The position numbers were made by a program, and so were the translations under genes. This document shows, in pieces, positions 15,419 to 23,659 of a DNA stretch of 64,000 nucleotides. How positions within the stretch are numbered: position 1 is the stretch's first letter; each line of letters begins with the position of its first letter. The DNA is from JADCRZ01 sp037718865 (GTDB taxonomy: Bacteria > Bacteroidota > Bacteroidia > Chitinophagales > Chitinophagaceae). The stretch covers positions 186,001 to 250,000 of the forward strand of contig JBBJMP010000006.1 in NCBI GenBank assembly GCA_037718865.1, given 5' to 3'. The notes under the pieces were generated by a model, which saw only the letters and a list, made by a program, of their open reading frames with translations, was not told the origin of the DNA and made no database searches.

Positions 15419-16591
15419 TTATACCTTTATATATACTCTGTTTTTGTCGAGCAGGTAGGCAATCAGCCAATAAAAAACGACCATGCAAACGGCATACAGC
15501 AGTGAGCCGGTTTTTGGATTGGAAAATACGGGCTTACAAACTTGTTCATAAAACCAGGCAAAGGGGGTTAGAAACAAATGCATTCCGTTTGCCGATATTT
15601 TATCGGGAATACGTATCAAGCCAATTACCCTGGGCAAAAAACCACTAAGTACGAAAATAAACAATGGGTTTTTACCAAAAACGTCAAAGAAGCGGGTAAG
15701 AAACCCGCGGTGTTTTCGGACTTCGATCAGGTAAATCGTCAGGGCAAGTACGGTAATGGCCAATCCGGAAGTATAAACTACGTATGAGCTCGTCCAGAGT
15801 TTTTTATTAATAGGAAAAACAAGGTTCCAGCATAAACCGGTAAAAATCAGCAGCGAACCAGTTACAAACAGCAGGGTAAGTGTCTGATATGGAGAATAAC
15901 CGATTTCAGCAGACTGGCTTTTCAGGCGAAGGTACCGCCCCGCCAAGTATCCAATAATTACCTGTACGATAGCGGAAAGAGTACTGACCAGTCCTTCCGG
16001 GTCAAAGGCGACTCCTTCTCCCTGGTAAAGATGGTCGTTTCCCAATATGAACCTGTCTACCTGGGTGCCCCAGAACCCTTCCAGGCTGTAAGGGTCAGGC
16101 CGGTTGCCGAATGCAAAACAGAGTATCCAGTAAACGATCAGCAAAATAACCGACACAATTAAAGCTCCTCTGGCCTTAAAGTAATAGATGATGAGGGTAG
16201 CGAACAGGTAACAGAGGGCTATTCGTTGGAGAACGCCTAAAAACCGGATATTAACGAGTGGCTTCATAACCAGATGGTTGTCCTGCCATCGTACAAAAGG
16301 AGACCAGTTTAGCAATAAACCTATGCCTATAATAATTACAGTTCTCTTAAATACTTTTTGAAGGAAAACTACTGTACCGGCATTTTCCAAACGGGGCATT
16401 ACAAAAGCCATGGCATTGCCTACAGCAAAGAGGAAAAAGGGAAAAACGAGATCTGTTGGAGTACATCCGTGCCAGGGCGCATGTTCAAGCGGAGAGTAGA
16501 TAGCACTCCAGCTTCCCGGGTTGTTAACGAGTATCATCAATGCTACTGTTGCCCCTCTGAAAACATCGAGCGAATAATACCGTTGATTCAA
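15419..16591 (-). CDS. NagX/HGSNAT-like transmembrane acetyltransferase
   Basis: Polytopic membrane protein of 390 residues with about ten hydrophobic segments. It starts with YYSLDVFRGATVALMILVNN, the signature of the DUF5009/HGSNAT family, and has HGCTPTDLVFPFFLFAVGNA next. Eukaryotic HGSNAT and bacterial NagX acetylate glucosamine residues across a membrane using cytosolic acetyl-CoA. Bacteroidota members are usually linked to N-acetylglucosamine or glycan salvage. It is transcribed toward rtcB and away from the polysaccharide locus, and it lies beside genes for MurNAc recycling, which fits amino-sugar metabolism. The exact acceptor is unknown. Confidence 0.82.
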   Translation of the reverse strand: MNQRYYSLDVFRGATVALMILVNNPGSWSAIYSPLEHAPWHGCTPTDLVFPFFLFAVGNAMAFVMPRLENAGTVVFLQKVFKRTVIIIGIGLLLNWSPFVRWQDNHLVMKPLVNIRFLGVLQRIALCYLFATLIIYYFKARGALIVSVILLIVYWILCFAFGNRPDPYSLEGFWGTQVDRFILGNDHLYQGEGVAFDPEGLVSTLSAIVQVIIGYLAGRYLRLKSQSAEIGYSPYQTLTLLFVTGSLLIFTGLCWNLVFPINKKLWTSSYVVYTSGLAITVLALTIYLIEVRKHRGFLTRFFDVFGKNPLFIFVLSGFLPRVIGLIRIPDKISANGMHLFLTPFAWFYEQVCKPVFSNPKTGSLLYAVCMVVFYWLIAYLLDKNRVYIKV

Positions 16592-16840
16592 TTGATTTTA
16601 GATTTAACCGTTTAACAGGGAGTTCCGAAATGTGCAGAAAAGCACATATACATGAGCAGCATAAGGCATTTTGCAGAAAAAGTGCAAATCCATGGCGATT
16701 TAACGTTCACTGAATATCATCTTTTATTTACGAAGAAAGATGTTAAACAAATAATTTCAGGTCAATCCAACACTTAATTCGCCTACGATTTAACCCTTAG
16801 GCAAAGTGAAAATCACATAAGCATGAACCGATTTTTCTAC

Positions 16841-16848
16841 TATATTTG
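16841..16848 (+). promoter_or_regulatory. Candidate Bacteroidota -7 promoter box TATATTTG
   Basis: TATATTTG matches the Bacteroidota sigma-A -7 consensus TAnnTTTG exactly and lies in an AT-rich stretch 382 bp upstream of the first gene of the polysaccharide locus. No clear TTG-type -33 element is found at the usual distance, so the call is tentative. Confidence 0.35.
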
Positions 16849-16995
16849 CAAAAATTTCTGAAGCGCATACTTGTGCCTCCGCGAAAGTTTTTTTTTCAAT
16901 ATTTAGCAGATAAATCCGGTTAAGGCTCCTATAATTATAACTATACCCCTTGAGAACAAGATAGTAATTTATCTGATGATATTACATTTTATAAG

Positions 16996-17035
16996 GGTAT
17001 AAGGAGTAATGATATTGCTCGCTTATACCTTTTTT
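16996..17035 (+). terminator. Intrinsic-terminator-like hairpin in the locus leader
   Basis: GGTATAAG (16996-17003) pairs perfectly with CTTATACC (17022-17029). Inside it GAGTAA (17004-17009) can pair with TTGCTC (17015-17020) through one G-T wobble, with a single bulged G at 17021. Six T residues follow at 17030-17035. No rightward gene lies between rtcB (end 15303) and this point, so the hairpin terminates either a small leader RNA or early transcripts of the polysaccharide operon. Confidence 0.6.
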
Positions 17036-17230
17036 CTTAAGAGGTATAGCGTAGAATCGAGGTTCAAATTAATTTGGTTAAACTCTGGAATGGGACTGAG
17101 GGAGGCGAAGCCGTGCAAATGATAGAATAGGTTAACTTTACAAATTCCGGTATAGAAGATATGAATTTACTTATTAAAGCGTTAGTAATCATACCGGTGT
17201 TATTATAACCACATTAATTAAAAAGTCATA

Positions 17231-18028
17231 ATGAATCGATTTCTTTTTATCGGTTTACTTCTTGCAGCTATTGCCTTGTCTTCTTCGTGTGTAACTTCAA
17301 AGGAATTAAGATATCTACAGACAGACTTCGATACCAATACATTAAGACAGATCAGTTTTAAAAGCACGATCATACAGAAGAATGATTTGCTAAGCATTGT
17401 TGTATTCAGCGATAACCCTGTTGCCAGTGCTCCCTATAATCAAGGTAGTGTATCAGGGACCAGCGCCGGAGTAGGTGGTGAAATAACCACATATAGCGCT
17501 TCAAGTACCGGGGGCGGCTACCTGGTAGACCATGAAGGCAAAATACAGTTTCCGTTAGTGGGCCCGTTGCACGTTGAAGGTTTAACCAAAGATCAGCTTG
17601 TGCAACTGTTAAATGAAAAGCTAAAGGATTTTTTAAAGAATCCCTATTATACCATTCGCTTTCTGAATATCAAGGTCACATTACTCGGCGAGGTAAACCG
17701 GCCTGGAATGTTTACAGCTCCCACTGAACGGCTTAATATCCTTGAAGCTATTGGACTTGCAGGAGATCTTACATTTTTTGGATTAAGACATAATGTCCTG
17801 GTAATACGTGAATCTAATGGTCAACGCCAGTTTGGATATTTAGATCTGCGAAAAGGGAACATTTTTAAATCGCCTTACTATAATTTACAGCAGAACGATA
17901 TAGTGGTAGTAGATATGAATAAAAGAAAAATTAACGCAAATGACCAGGTGGTCAGCAGAAATATCGGACTTGCAGCAAGTGTTTTATCTACTATAGCCAT
18001 TTTGTTGAGTTTATTAAAGATCAATTAA
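17231..18028 (+). CDS. Wza-like polysaccharide export lipoprotein
   Basis: Outer-membrane polysaccharide export protein of 265 residues, first gene of the locus. The signal peptide MNRFLFIGLLLAAIALSSSC ends in a lipobox (acylated cysteine at residue 20). The Poly_export domain follows (IIQKNDLLSIVVFSDNP ... YLVDHEGKIQFPLVGPLHVEGLT), then one SLBB-type domain (ITVLGEV-type strand VTLLGEVNRPGMFTAP, LNILEAIGLAGDL). It ends with a hydrophobic helix (NIGLAASVLSTIAILLSLL), as in Bacteroidota homologues. Members form the channel that carries polysaccharide across the outer membrane with a Wzc partner, here encoded 5 bp downstream. Confidence 0.93.
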   Translation: MNRFLFIGLLLAAIALSSSCVTSKELRYLQTDFDTNTLRQISFKSTIIQKNDLLSIVVFSDNPVASAPYNQGSVSGTSAGVGGEITTYSASSTGGGYLVDHEGKIQFPLVGPLHVEGLTKDQLVQLLNEKLKDFLKNPYYTIRFLNIKVTLLGEVNRPGMFTAPTERLNILEAIGLAGDLTFFGLRHNVLVIRESNGQRQFGYLDLRKGNIFKSPYYNLQQNDIVVVDMNKRKINANDQVVSRNIGLAASVLSTIAILLSLLKIN

Positions 18029-18033
18029 TTGCT

Positions 18034-20424
18034 ATGAACGTTGATAAAGACATTTTGAGTACCAACGGGGTCGGGGGTAGAAAAGCCGAATTCAATGCCC
18101 GTGAATTATTTTTCCGTTACCTGCACTATCTACCCTGGCTCTTACTTTCTCTGATTATTTTCCTTATTGCCGCCTACATAAAATTAAGGTATACAACACC
18201 TACCTATAATGTATATGGCAAAATGCTTATTAAAAAGCAATCCGGGAATGATTCCAAAGACCGGTTTGAAGGCTTATTTATGGGAGGAAGTTCGTTGAAC
18301 CTGGCTGATGAAATTGAACAGATCAAATCTTCTTCCCTGGGTTTACGGGTGGTAAAAAGCGGTAATCTGCAAATCACCTATGAAGAAATCGGCAAAATTC
18401 GTTCAACCCTGATCCACCCGCTTGAATCACCATTTATTATGGATGTATTAGAGCCTCTGGGCTCCGAAGTGTTTAGCATTAAGCTCATACCGACTAATCA
18501 AACGCAATTTGCGCTGGCTGATAGCACAAAGAAATATTATTATGGCCAGACCATTGAAATGAACAATGCAAAGTTCAAAATTTTCCGCACAGCGAAAAAT
18601 TTTGGAAGTACACCGGATCTTGGTTATATCATAACCTGGCATCCGGCAATCAATGTGGCAAAAAATGTTACCAGCAGCCTGAGTATCGGGCAGATAAGCG
18701 ATTTTTCAAATGTCCTGTTGCTCTCGTATGAAATTGAAAATCCAAAGGTAGGCCTGGATATCATTAACGCTTTCATGAAGGCCTACAGTGAGTACAACCT
18801 CGAGGAGAAAAAATCAACGGCCTTTAATACCTTGCAATTCATTGACGAGCAACTGGATACTTTTCGCCTTGAATTGGGCGGTGTTGAAAGGAGCCTTCAG
18901 CAATACAGGGAAAAAAACCAGATCATTGATGTGCAGCAACAATCGTCCATATATCTGGGCAATGTAAACTCAGTTCAGCAACAACTCATAAATATTGCGG
19001 TTCAAACCAAACTTGTTGATTACCTTATTGGCTATTTAAGTGAAGACAAGAATGAATACCGGACGGTTCCCGCGACCCTGGGTATCAGTGAACCTACCTT
19101 ACTTCAGTCAATCGGTGAATTCAACCGGTTGCAGTTACAGCGCGAAACCTATCTTAAAACCACACCCGAGGCCAATCCCATCATATTAGACCTTCAAACG
19201 GCTATCAGTAAACTTCGAAGCGACATGATCGAAAACCTGAAGAGCGTCAGGCAAAGTTATGTTGTTACCGTAGAAGACCTGCAAAAACAATCCCGTTCTT
19301 CAGCAGGGGAGATCAATGCGATTCCCGGCAAACAAAAACAGCTGCTGGACATAACCCGCCAGCAACAGATCCTGCAGGAACTGTATTCTTTCCTATTAAA
19401 AACAAAACTCGAAACCTCCATAGCATCGGCATCAAGTATTTCCAGCTCCCGTGTTCTGGAACCTGCCTATTATTCAACTGTTCCGGTGAAGCCGAATAAC
19501 AAAGCCACTTATCTTTTTGCGGCAGTATTAGGGCTTGCATTGCCTTTAGCAGTTATTGCTATCCGTGAGATCATGAATAATCGGATCTCAAGCCGAAAGG
19601 ATGTGGAGAATGCCACTGAAGCACCCATTCTCGGTGAGATCAGTCATTCCGATGAAAAAAATAGCCTGGTAGTAACTAAGAACAACCGCAAGGTCATTGC
19701 CGAACAGTTCCGGATCATACGCACCGCCCTTCAATTCATATTAAATAAATTTGAGAAACCGGTTATCATGCTCACATCGTCTTTTAGTGGCGAGGGCAAA
19801 TCTTTTATCTGTACAAACCTTGGTGCCGTAATGGCCCTGGCTGGTAAAAAAACGGTAATACTTGAGTTTGACCTTCGTAAACCAAAGATCATTGCTAGTC
19901 TTGGACTTTCGGCACGAACGGGGTTGACAAACTATATTGTTGGCAAGGAACTATTAGACGATATCATCGTTCCGGTTAAAGAAGTGGAAAACCTGCATGT
20001 AATATCCTGCGGTCCTATCCCCCCAAATCCTGCCGAATTATTGCTTGATGAAAAGGTAAAAGAATTGTTTAGGCAGCTTCGTCAGCGTTTCGATGTGGTA
20101 ATCGTCGATTCTGCACCTGTTGGCCTGGTAAGTGATGCCCTTATTCTAAGTGAATATGTGGATGCAACTTTATACGTGATCAGACACAATTACACACTCA
20201 AAAAGCAGGTTGGGCTGATTGATGAGTATTATAGAAACAAAAAATTACCAAAAGTTTCTTTGTTGCTCAATGACATAAAAACGGCCGGAAAATATAATGG
20301 CTACGATAGTTATGGTTACGGGTACGGATATGCCTATGGTTCGGGCTATTTTGACGAGGACGGTGTAAAAAAATCAAAAAAGGGTGGCCGCTTAAAGAGA
20401 TGGTTATCATCCATAAAAGAATAA
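18034..20424 (+). CDS. Wzc-like polysaccharide co-polymerase with tyrosine autokinase domain
   Basis: Inner-membrane protein of 796 residues that controls chain length and export. It has an N-terminal membrane helix (about residues 29-48) in a Wzz domain and a long periplasmic coiled-coil region (about 265-450). A second helix sits near 490-512, followed by the cytoplasmic BY-kinase. Kinase motifs are the Walker A SFSGEGKSF (about 582-590), Walker A' ILEFDLRKP (about 608) and Walker B VVIVDSAPVGLVSD (about 688). The C-terminal tail (about 757-775) is a tyrosine cluster, YNGYDSYGYGYGYAYGSGY, the usual autophosphorylation site. It should work with the Wza-like protein upstream and be reversed by the PHP phosphatase at 62090. 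Confidence 0.94.
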   Translation: MNVDKDILSTNGVGGRKAEFNARELFFRYLHYLPWLLLSLIIFLIAAYIKLRYTTPTYNVYGKMLIKKQSGNDSKDRFEGLFMGGSSLNLADEIEQIKSSSLGLRVVKSGNLQITYEEIGKIRSTLIHPLESPFIMDVLEPLGSEVFSIKLIPTNQTQFALADSTKKYYYGQTIEMNNAKFKIFRTAKNFGSTPDLGYIITWHPAINVAKNVTSSLSIGQISDFSNVLLLSYEIENPKVGLDIINAFMKAYSEYNLEEKKSTAFNTLQFIDEQLDTFRLELGGVERSLQQYREKNQIIDVQQQSSIYLGNVNSVQQQLINIAVQTKLVDYLIGYLSEDKNEYRTVPATLGISEPTLLQSIGEFNRLQLQRETYLKTTPEANPIILDLQTAISKLRSDMIENLKSVRQSYVVTVEDLQKQSRSSAGEINAIPGKQKQLLDITRQQQILQELYSFLLKTKLETSIASASSISSSRVLEPAYYSTVPVKPNNKATYLFAAVLGLALPLAVIAIREIMNNRISSRKDVENATEAPILGEISHSDEKNSLVVTKNNRKVIAEQFRIIRTALQFILNKFEKPVIMLTSSFSGEGKSFICTNLGAVMALAGKKTVILEFDLRKPKIIASLGLSARTGLTNYIVGKELLDDIIVPVKEVENLHVISCGPIPPNPAELLLDEKVKELFRQLRQRFDVVIVDSAPVGLVSDALILSEYVDATLYVIRHNYTLKKQVGLIDEYYRNKKLPKVSLLLNDIKTAGKYNGYDSYGYGYGYAYGSGYFDEDGVKKSKKGGRLKRWLSSIKE

Positions 20425-20554
20425 ATCATTTTGCACGACATGTCAAAACATACTGGTACGAAACGTTACCTGAAGGCTTCCTGGCCAGCTGGAATCTATC
20501 GAACTACCCCTTAATTTCTTACATACGTTTACATATTGAATATTGAGGCTGCAT

Positions 20555-21424
20555 ATGAAAACAATCCGGAACATGGAAACTAAACAACAACACTGGGACC
20601 TGGAGATAAAGCCTTATCAAAGCCTGTTTCAGCTGCACTTGAAAGATGTTTGGGGTTACCGCGACCTGTTGTGGTTAATGGTGCGTAGGGATTTTGTATC
20701 TTTTTACAAACAAACCGTATTTGGTCCCCTTTGGTTCTTTATTCAGCCGATTATTACTACAATTATTTTTACCATCATATTCAGTCGCCTGGCAGGTATC
20801 AAGACAGAAGGGGCCCCTCCTCCTCTTTTTTACCTGGCAGGTACCGTTGCATGGAATTATTTTTCAGATTGTTTAATTAAAACCAGCACAGTGTTTCGCG
20901 ATAATGCTGGGATTTTTGGAAAGGTTTATTTTCCAAGGCTGATCATGCCGCTTAGCATTGTTATTTCAAACCTGGTCAAGTTCAGCGTACAATTTTTGTT
21001 GTTCATCGGAATGCTTGCCTGGTATGCTTTCAAAGGATACGATGTACAGCCTAATGTTTATATATTTTTGTTCCCGATCATCTTATTGCTGATGGCCATG
21101 CTGGGGCTTGGTATCGGGTTAATCGTTACTGCCATGACCATAAAATATCGCGACCTTGCATTTTTAATAGGATTTGGAGTGCAACTCGCGATGTATGCCA
21201 CGCCGGTCATCTATCCCTTGTCATTTGTACCGGATAAATATAAATACCTCATAGCCCTGAATCCACTGTCGGCCCTGATTGAGACATTCCGGCACGGATT
21301 TTTAGGTACCGGGCATTTTTATGCAGGTGCCTTCCTGTATAGTGTTGTGGCATCTATTTTATTTTTTATTGTAGGTGTTGTGGTTTTTAATAAGGTAGAA
21401 AAGAACTTTATTGATACCGTATAA
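20555..21424 (+). CDS. wzm: ABC-2 polysaccharide exporter permease Wzm
   Basis: Membrane component of an ABC exporter for lipid-linked polysaccharide or O-antigen. About 289 residues from ATG 20555, with six hydrophobic segments. The ABC-2 signature is visible in WLMVRRDFVSFYKQTVFGPLW and in GIGLIVTAMTIKYRDLAFLI, and the C-terminal YPLSFVPDKYKYLIALNPLSALIETFR is typical of Wzm/KpsM-type permeases. Other in-frame starts are TTG 20543 and ATG 20573. The ATPase gene follows after 108 bp. A 130-bp gap separates it from wzc, so a promoter there is possible. Confidence 0.92.
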   Translation: MKTIRNMETKQQHWDLEIKPYQSLFQLHLKDVWGYRDLLWLMVRRDFVSFYKQTVFGPLWFFIQPIITTIIFTIIFSRLAGIKTEGAPPPLFYLAGTVAWNYFSDCLIKTSTVFRDNAGIFGKVYFPRLIMPLSIVISNLVKFSVQFLLFIGMLAWYAFKGYDVQPNVYIFLFPIILLLMAMLGLGIGLIVTAMTIKYRDLAFLIGFGVQLAMYATPVIYPLSFVPDKYKYLIALNPLSALIETFRHGFLGTGHFYAGAFLYSVVASILFFIVGVVVFNKVEKNFIDTV

Positions 21425-21532
21425 TAATTCATCAGGATATTACTGCCCCGATGTACAATTGCAGGCATATGAATCAATAACTTTTCATGATAACCGTTGT
21501 TGCATGAATTGAAGGGAAAAATCGATGTAAAC

Positions 21533-22792
21533 ATGTTACCAGCCATTAAAGTAGAAAACCTTTCCAAGGTTTACCAGTTAGGTGAATTCAGCACAGGCAC
21601 ATTATCACAGGATATGCAGCGCTGGTGGTTACGCATGCGTGGCAAAGAGGATATTTTTCAAAGCATCGGTGAAACCAATGACCGTACGGTAAAAGGAGAA
21701 ACGAATGTTGTCTGGAGTTTGAAAGACCTCAACTTTAGTGTTGAACAGGGGGATGTTATTGGAATTATAGGACAAAACGGGGCTGGAAAAAGTACACTTC
21801 TCAAAATCTTAAGCAGGGTAACCACTCCAACTACGGGATCGGTGAAAATTAAGGGAAGGATCGCCAGTTTACTGGAAGTCGGTACGGGTTTTCATCCGGA
21901 ACTTACGGGCCGGGAAAATATATATCTGAACGGCGCCATCCTGGGCATGCGCAAACAGGAAATAAAAAGCAAGTACGATGAGATCGTGGATTTTTCAGGA
22001 GTAGAAAGGTATATCGATACACCGGTAAAAAGGTATTCATCCGGAATGTATGTTCGCTTAGCCTTTGCCGTTGCTGCTCATCTCGAGCCGGAGATACTAA
22101 TTATCGACGAGGTCCTGGCAGTTGGGGATGGTGAATTTCAAAAAAAATGCCTGGGAAAGATGAAGGATGTAAGCACTAAGGAAGGCCGGACGATCTTATT
22201 TGTAAGTCATAATATGATTGCCATCAAAAATTTATGCAGGCAGGTGATTTACTTACGAAATGGAACCACTCAGGCGATGGGGCCTACTGATGAAATTATT
22301 AATAATTATCTTTCTCATAATATTAATAGCAGCATGAAGCAGGCTTTCACCCATCCGGATACGGCACCTGGAAATGAAAATGTGAAAGTAAGAAGAATTG
22401 AGGTTTGCCCGGTTTTAAACAACATAAATGATCCGATTACAGTAAACACCGACATTGACATAGAATTTGAATTTTGGAATTATGTTACGGATAAGGAAAT
22501 TAACCTAAGCCTTCTCTTATATACCATGGGAGATGAGTGCATTTTTAATGTTGGTACAACCTCAAAGATCTTATCCGAAGGCTTACATTCCGGTGTTTGC
22601 CGCATACCAGGCAAGTTGTTGAATGATGGCATATACAAGATATCAATAATGATAGTCGGTGGGAAGTCTTTCTCACTTTTCTTTTATGAAGATGCTGTAA
22701 GTTTTGAAGTGCATGAATCAAGGGAACCTACTGGATGGCATGGCAAGTGGATTGGATACGTACGGCCTGACCTGGATTTTAAATTAGCTTAA
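21533..22792 (+). CDS. wzt: ABC polysaccharide exporter ATPase Wzt with C-terminal glycan-binding domain
   Basis: ATPase subunit of the exporter, 419 residues from ATG 21533. Walker A is GQNGAGKSTLLK, the signature is YSSGMYVRLAFA, and Walker B is ILIIDEVLAVGDGEF, with the H-loop in LFVSHNM. After about residue 265 a beta-rich extension of about 150 residues (VNTDIDIEFEFWNYV, GMCRIPGKLLNDGIYKIS-like segment, AVSFEVHE) matches the Wzt C-terminal domain, which in E. coli O9a recognises the modified non-reducing end of the chain. That suggests export coupled to a terminal modification. A methyltransferase gene lies only 10 bp downstream. Confidence 0.93.
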   Translation: MLPAIKVENLSKVYQLGEFSTGTLSQDMQRWWLRMRGKEDIFQSIGETNDRTVKGETNVVWSLKDLNFSVEQGDVIGIIGQNGAGKSTLLKILSRVTTPTTGSVKIKGRIASLLEVGTGFHPELTGRENIYLNGAILGMRKQEIKSKYDEIVDFSGVERYIDTPVKRYSSGMYVRLAFAVAAHLEPEILIIDEVLAVGDGEFQKKCLGKMKDVSTKEGRTILFVSHNMIAIKNLCRQVIYLRNGTTQAMGPTDEIINNYLSHNINSSMKQAFTHPDTAPGNENVKVRRIEVCPVLNNINDPITVNTDIDIEFEFWNYVTDKEINLSLLLYTMGDECIFNVGTTSKILSEGLHSGVCRIPGKLLNDGIYKISIMIVGGKSFSLFFYEDAVSFEVHESREPTGWHGKWIGYVRPDLDFKLA

Positions 22793-22802
22793 CTATACCA
22801 GT

Positions 22803-23579
22803 ATGTCAATTTACACAAGGGTAAAAAGAAAGATCCGGCAGATTACTGCTCCTAAACGATTTTGTAACGTATGTAATCACCGTTTTGCAGGCAGGTTTAT
22901 ACCCCTTCCTTCGTTTTATATCGATAATTTAAAGAAATATAATTGCCCTTATACTTACGACGATAGCGAAACCCTGAGTTATAACGAATATTCATGCCCC
23001 CGTTGCGGAGCTTCAGACAGGGACAGGTTATATGCTTTATTTATTGACAGGAACATAACCGGAAGCAGGCAATATAACCTGCTGGATATTGCTCCTGCGC
23101 CAGCCTTAAGTACATTTTTAAAGAATAAGCCAAACATAACATACCGGAGTGCCGATTTATTAAATGAGCAGGTAGATGACCAGGGGCTTGATATCATGGA
23201 CATGAAAATATATGAAGACAATTCCTTTGATATTTTTATATGCTCGCATGTTCTTGAACACGTTTATGATGATCGTCAGGCTATGCGTGAACTGCTGAGG
23301 GTATTGAAACCCGAAGGATTCGGGATAGCGATGGTGCCTATTGTCACGACAATTAGTGAGATTGAAGAAGACCCTGACTTACAGGATGTTGCAGAAAGAT
23401 GGAGGAGGTTCGGCCAAGACGACCATGTGAGGGTTTATTCCAAGCAGGGATACAAAGACAGGTTGAAAGAAAGCGGATTTTTAGTCAAGGAGTATGGCTT
23501 GGAACATTTTGGCAGGAAGGTATTTACCGAGCATGGTATCGCTTTTAAATCCCGGTTGTACATCGTTCATAAATCATAG
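22803..23579 (+). CDS. Class I SAM methyltransferase with N-terminal zinc knuckles
   Basis: Methyltransferase of 258 residues. An N-terminal segment carries two CxxC knuckles (CNVCNHRF at about residue 21 and CPRCGASDRDR at about 65), probably binding zinc. The Rossmann domain follows: LLDIAPAPALSTFL (motif I region, atypical), SADLLNEQ, DNSFDIFICSHVLEHVYDDRQAMRELLRVLKPEGF. It lies 10 bp after wzt. In ABC-dependent O-antigen systems a methyltransferase often caps the growing chain and the Wzt tail reads that cap, so this gene is a candidate terminator of chain growth. The target sugar is unknown. Confidence 0.85.
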   Translation: MSIYTRVKRKIRQITAPKRFCNVCNHRFAGRFIPLPSFYIDNLKKYNCPYTYDDSETLSYNEYSCPRCGASDRDRLYALFIDRNITGSRQYNLLDIAPAPALSTFLKNKPNITYRSADLLNEQVDDQGLDIMDMKIYEDNSFDIFICSHVLEHVYDDRQAMRELLRVLKPEGFGIAMVPIVTTISEIEEDPDLQDVAERWRRFGQDDHVRVYSKQGYKDRLKESGFLVKEYGLEHFGRKVFTEHGIAFKSRLYIVHKS

Positions 23580-23659
23580 ACACGGGATAAAACCATTCGG
23601 TTTGATAAACAGCAGATGAAGTTTTGACTGAACATACGCTTTAATTAAATGGATAGATA

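Larger units (their letters stand above)
16592..17230 (+). promoter_or_regulatory. Gene-free leader region of the polysaccharide locus
   Basis: 639 bp with no convincing gene on either strand. The left end must hold the promoter of the leftward acetyltransferase gene and the rest the promoter and leader of the rightward 47-kb locus. Within it are a candidate promoter box (16841-16848), a terminator-like hairpin (16996-17035) with an alternative upstream partner (16941-16951), a second GGTATAG copy (17043-17049) and a perfect 12-bp palindrome CAAATTAATTTG (17065-17076). A short open frame of 37 codons runs from ATG 17009 to TGA 17122 through the hairpin. AAGGAG precedes it at unusually close spacing; whether it is translated is unknown. 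Confidence 0.65.

Noticed and set aside
17051..17140. Possible known riboswitch (c-di-GMP, SAM or TPP) in the leader
   Set aside because: The GGCGAAGCC and nearby GGGACTGAGG fragments recall parts of known aptamers, but the conserved cores are not there.
16592..17230. NusG-like UpxY/UpxZ control genes next to the locus
   Set aside because: No such gene exists in or beside the leader; the first gene is the Wza-like export protein.
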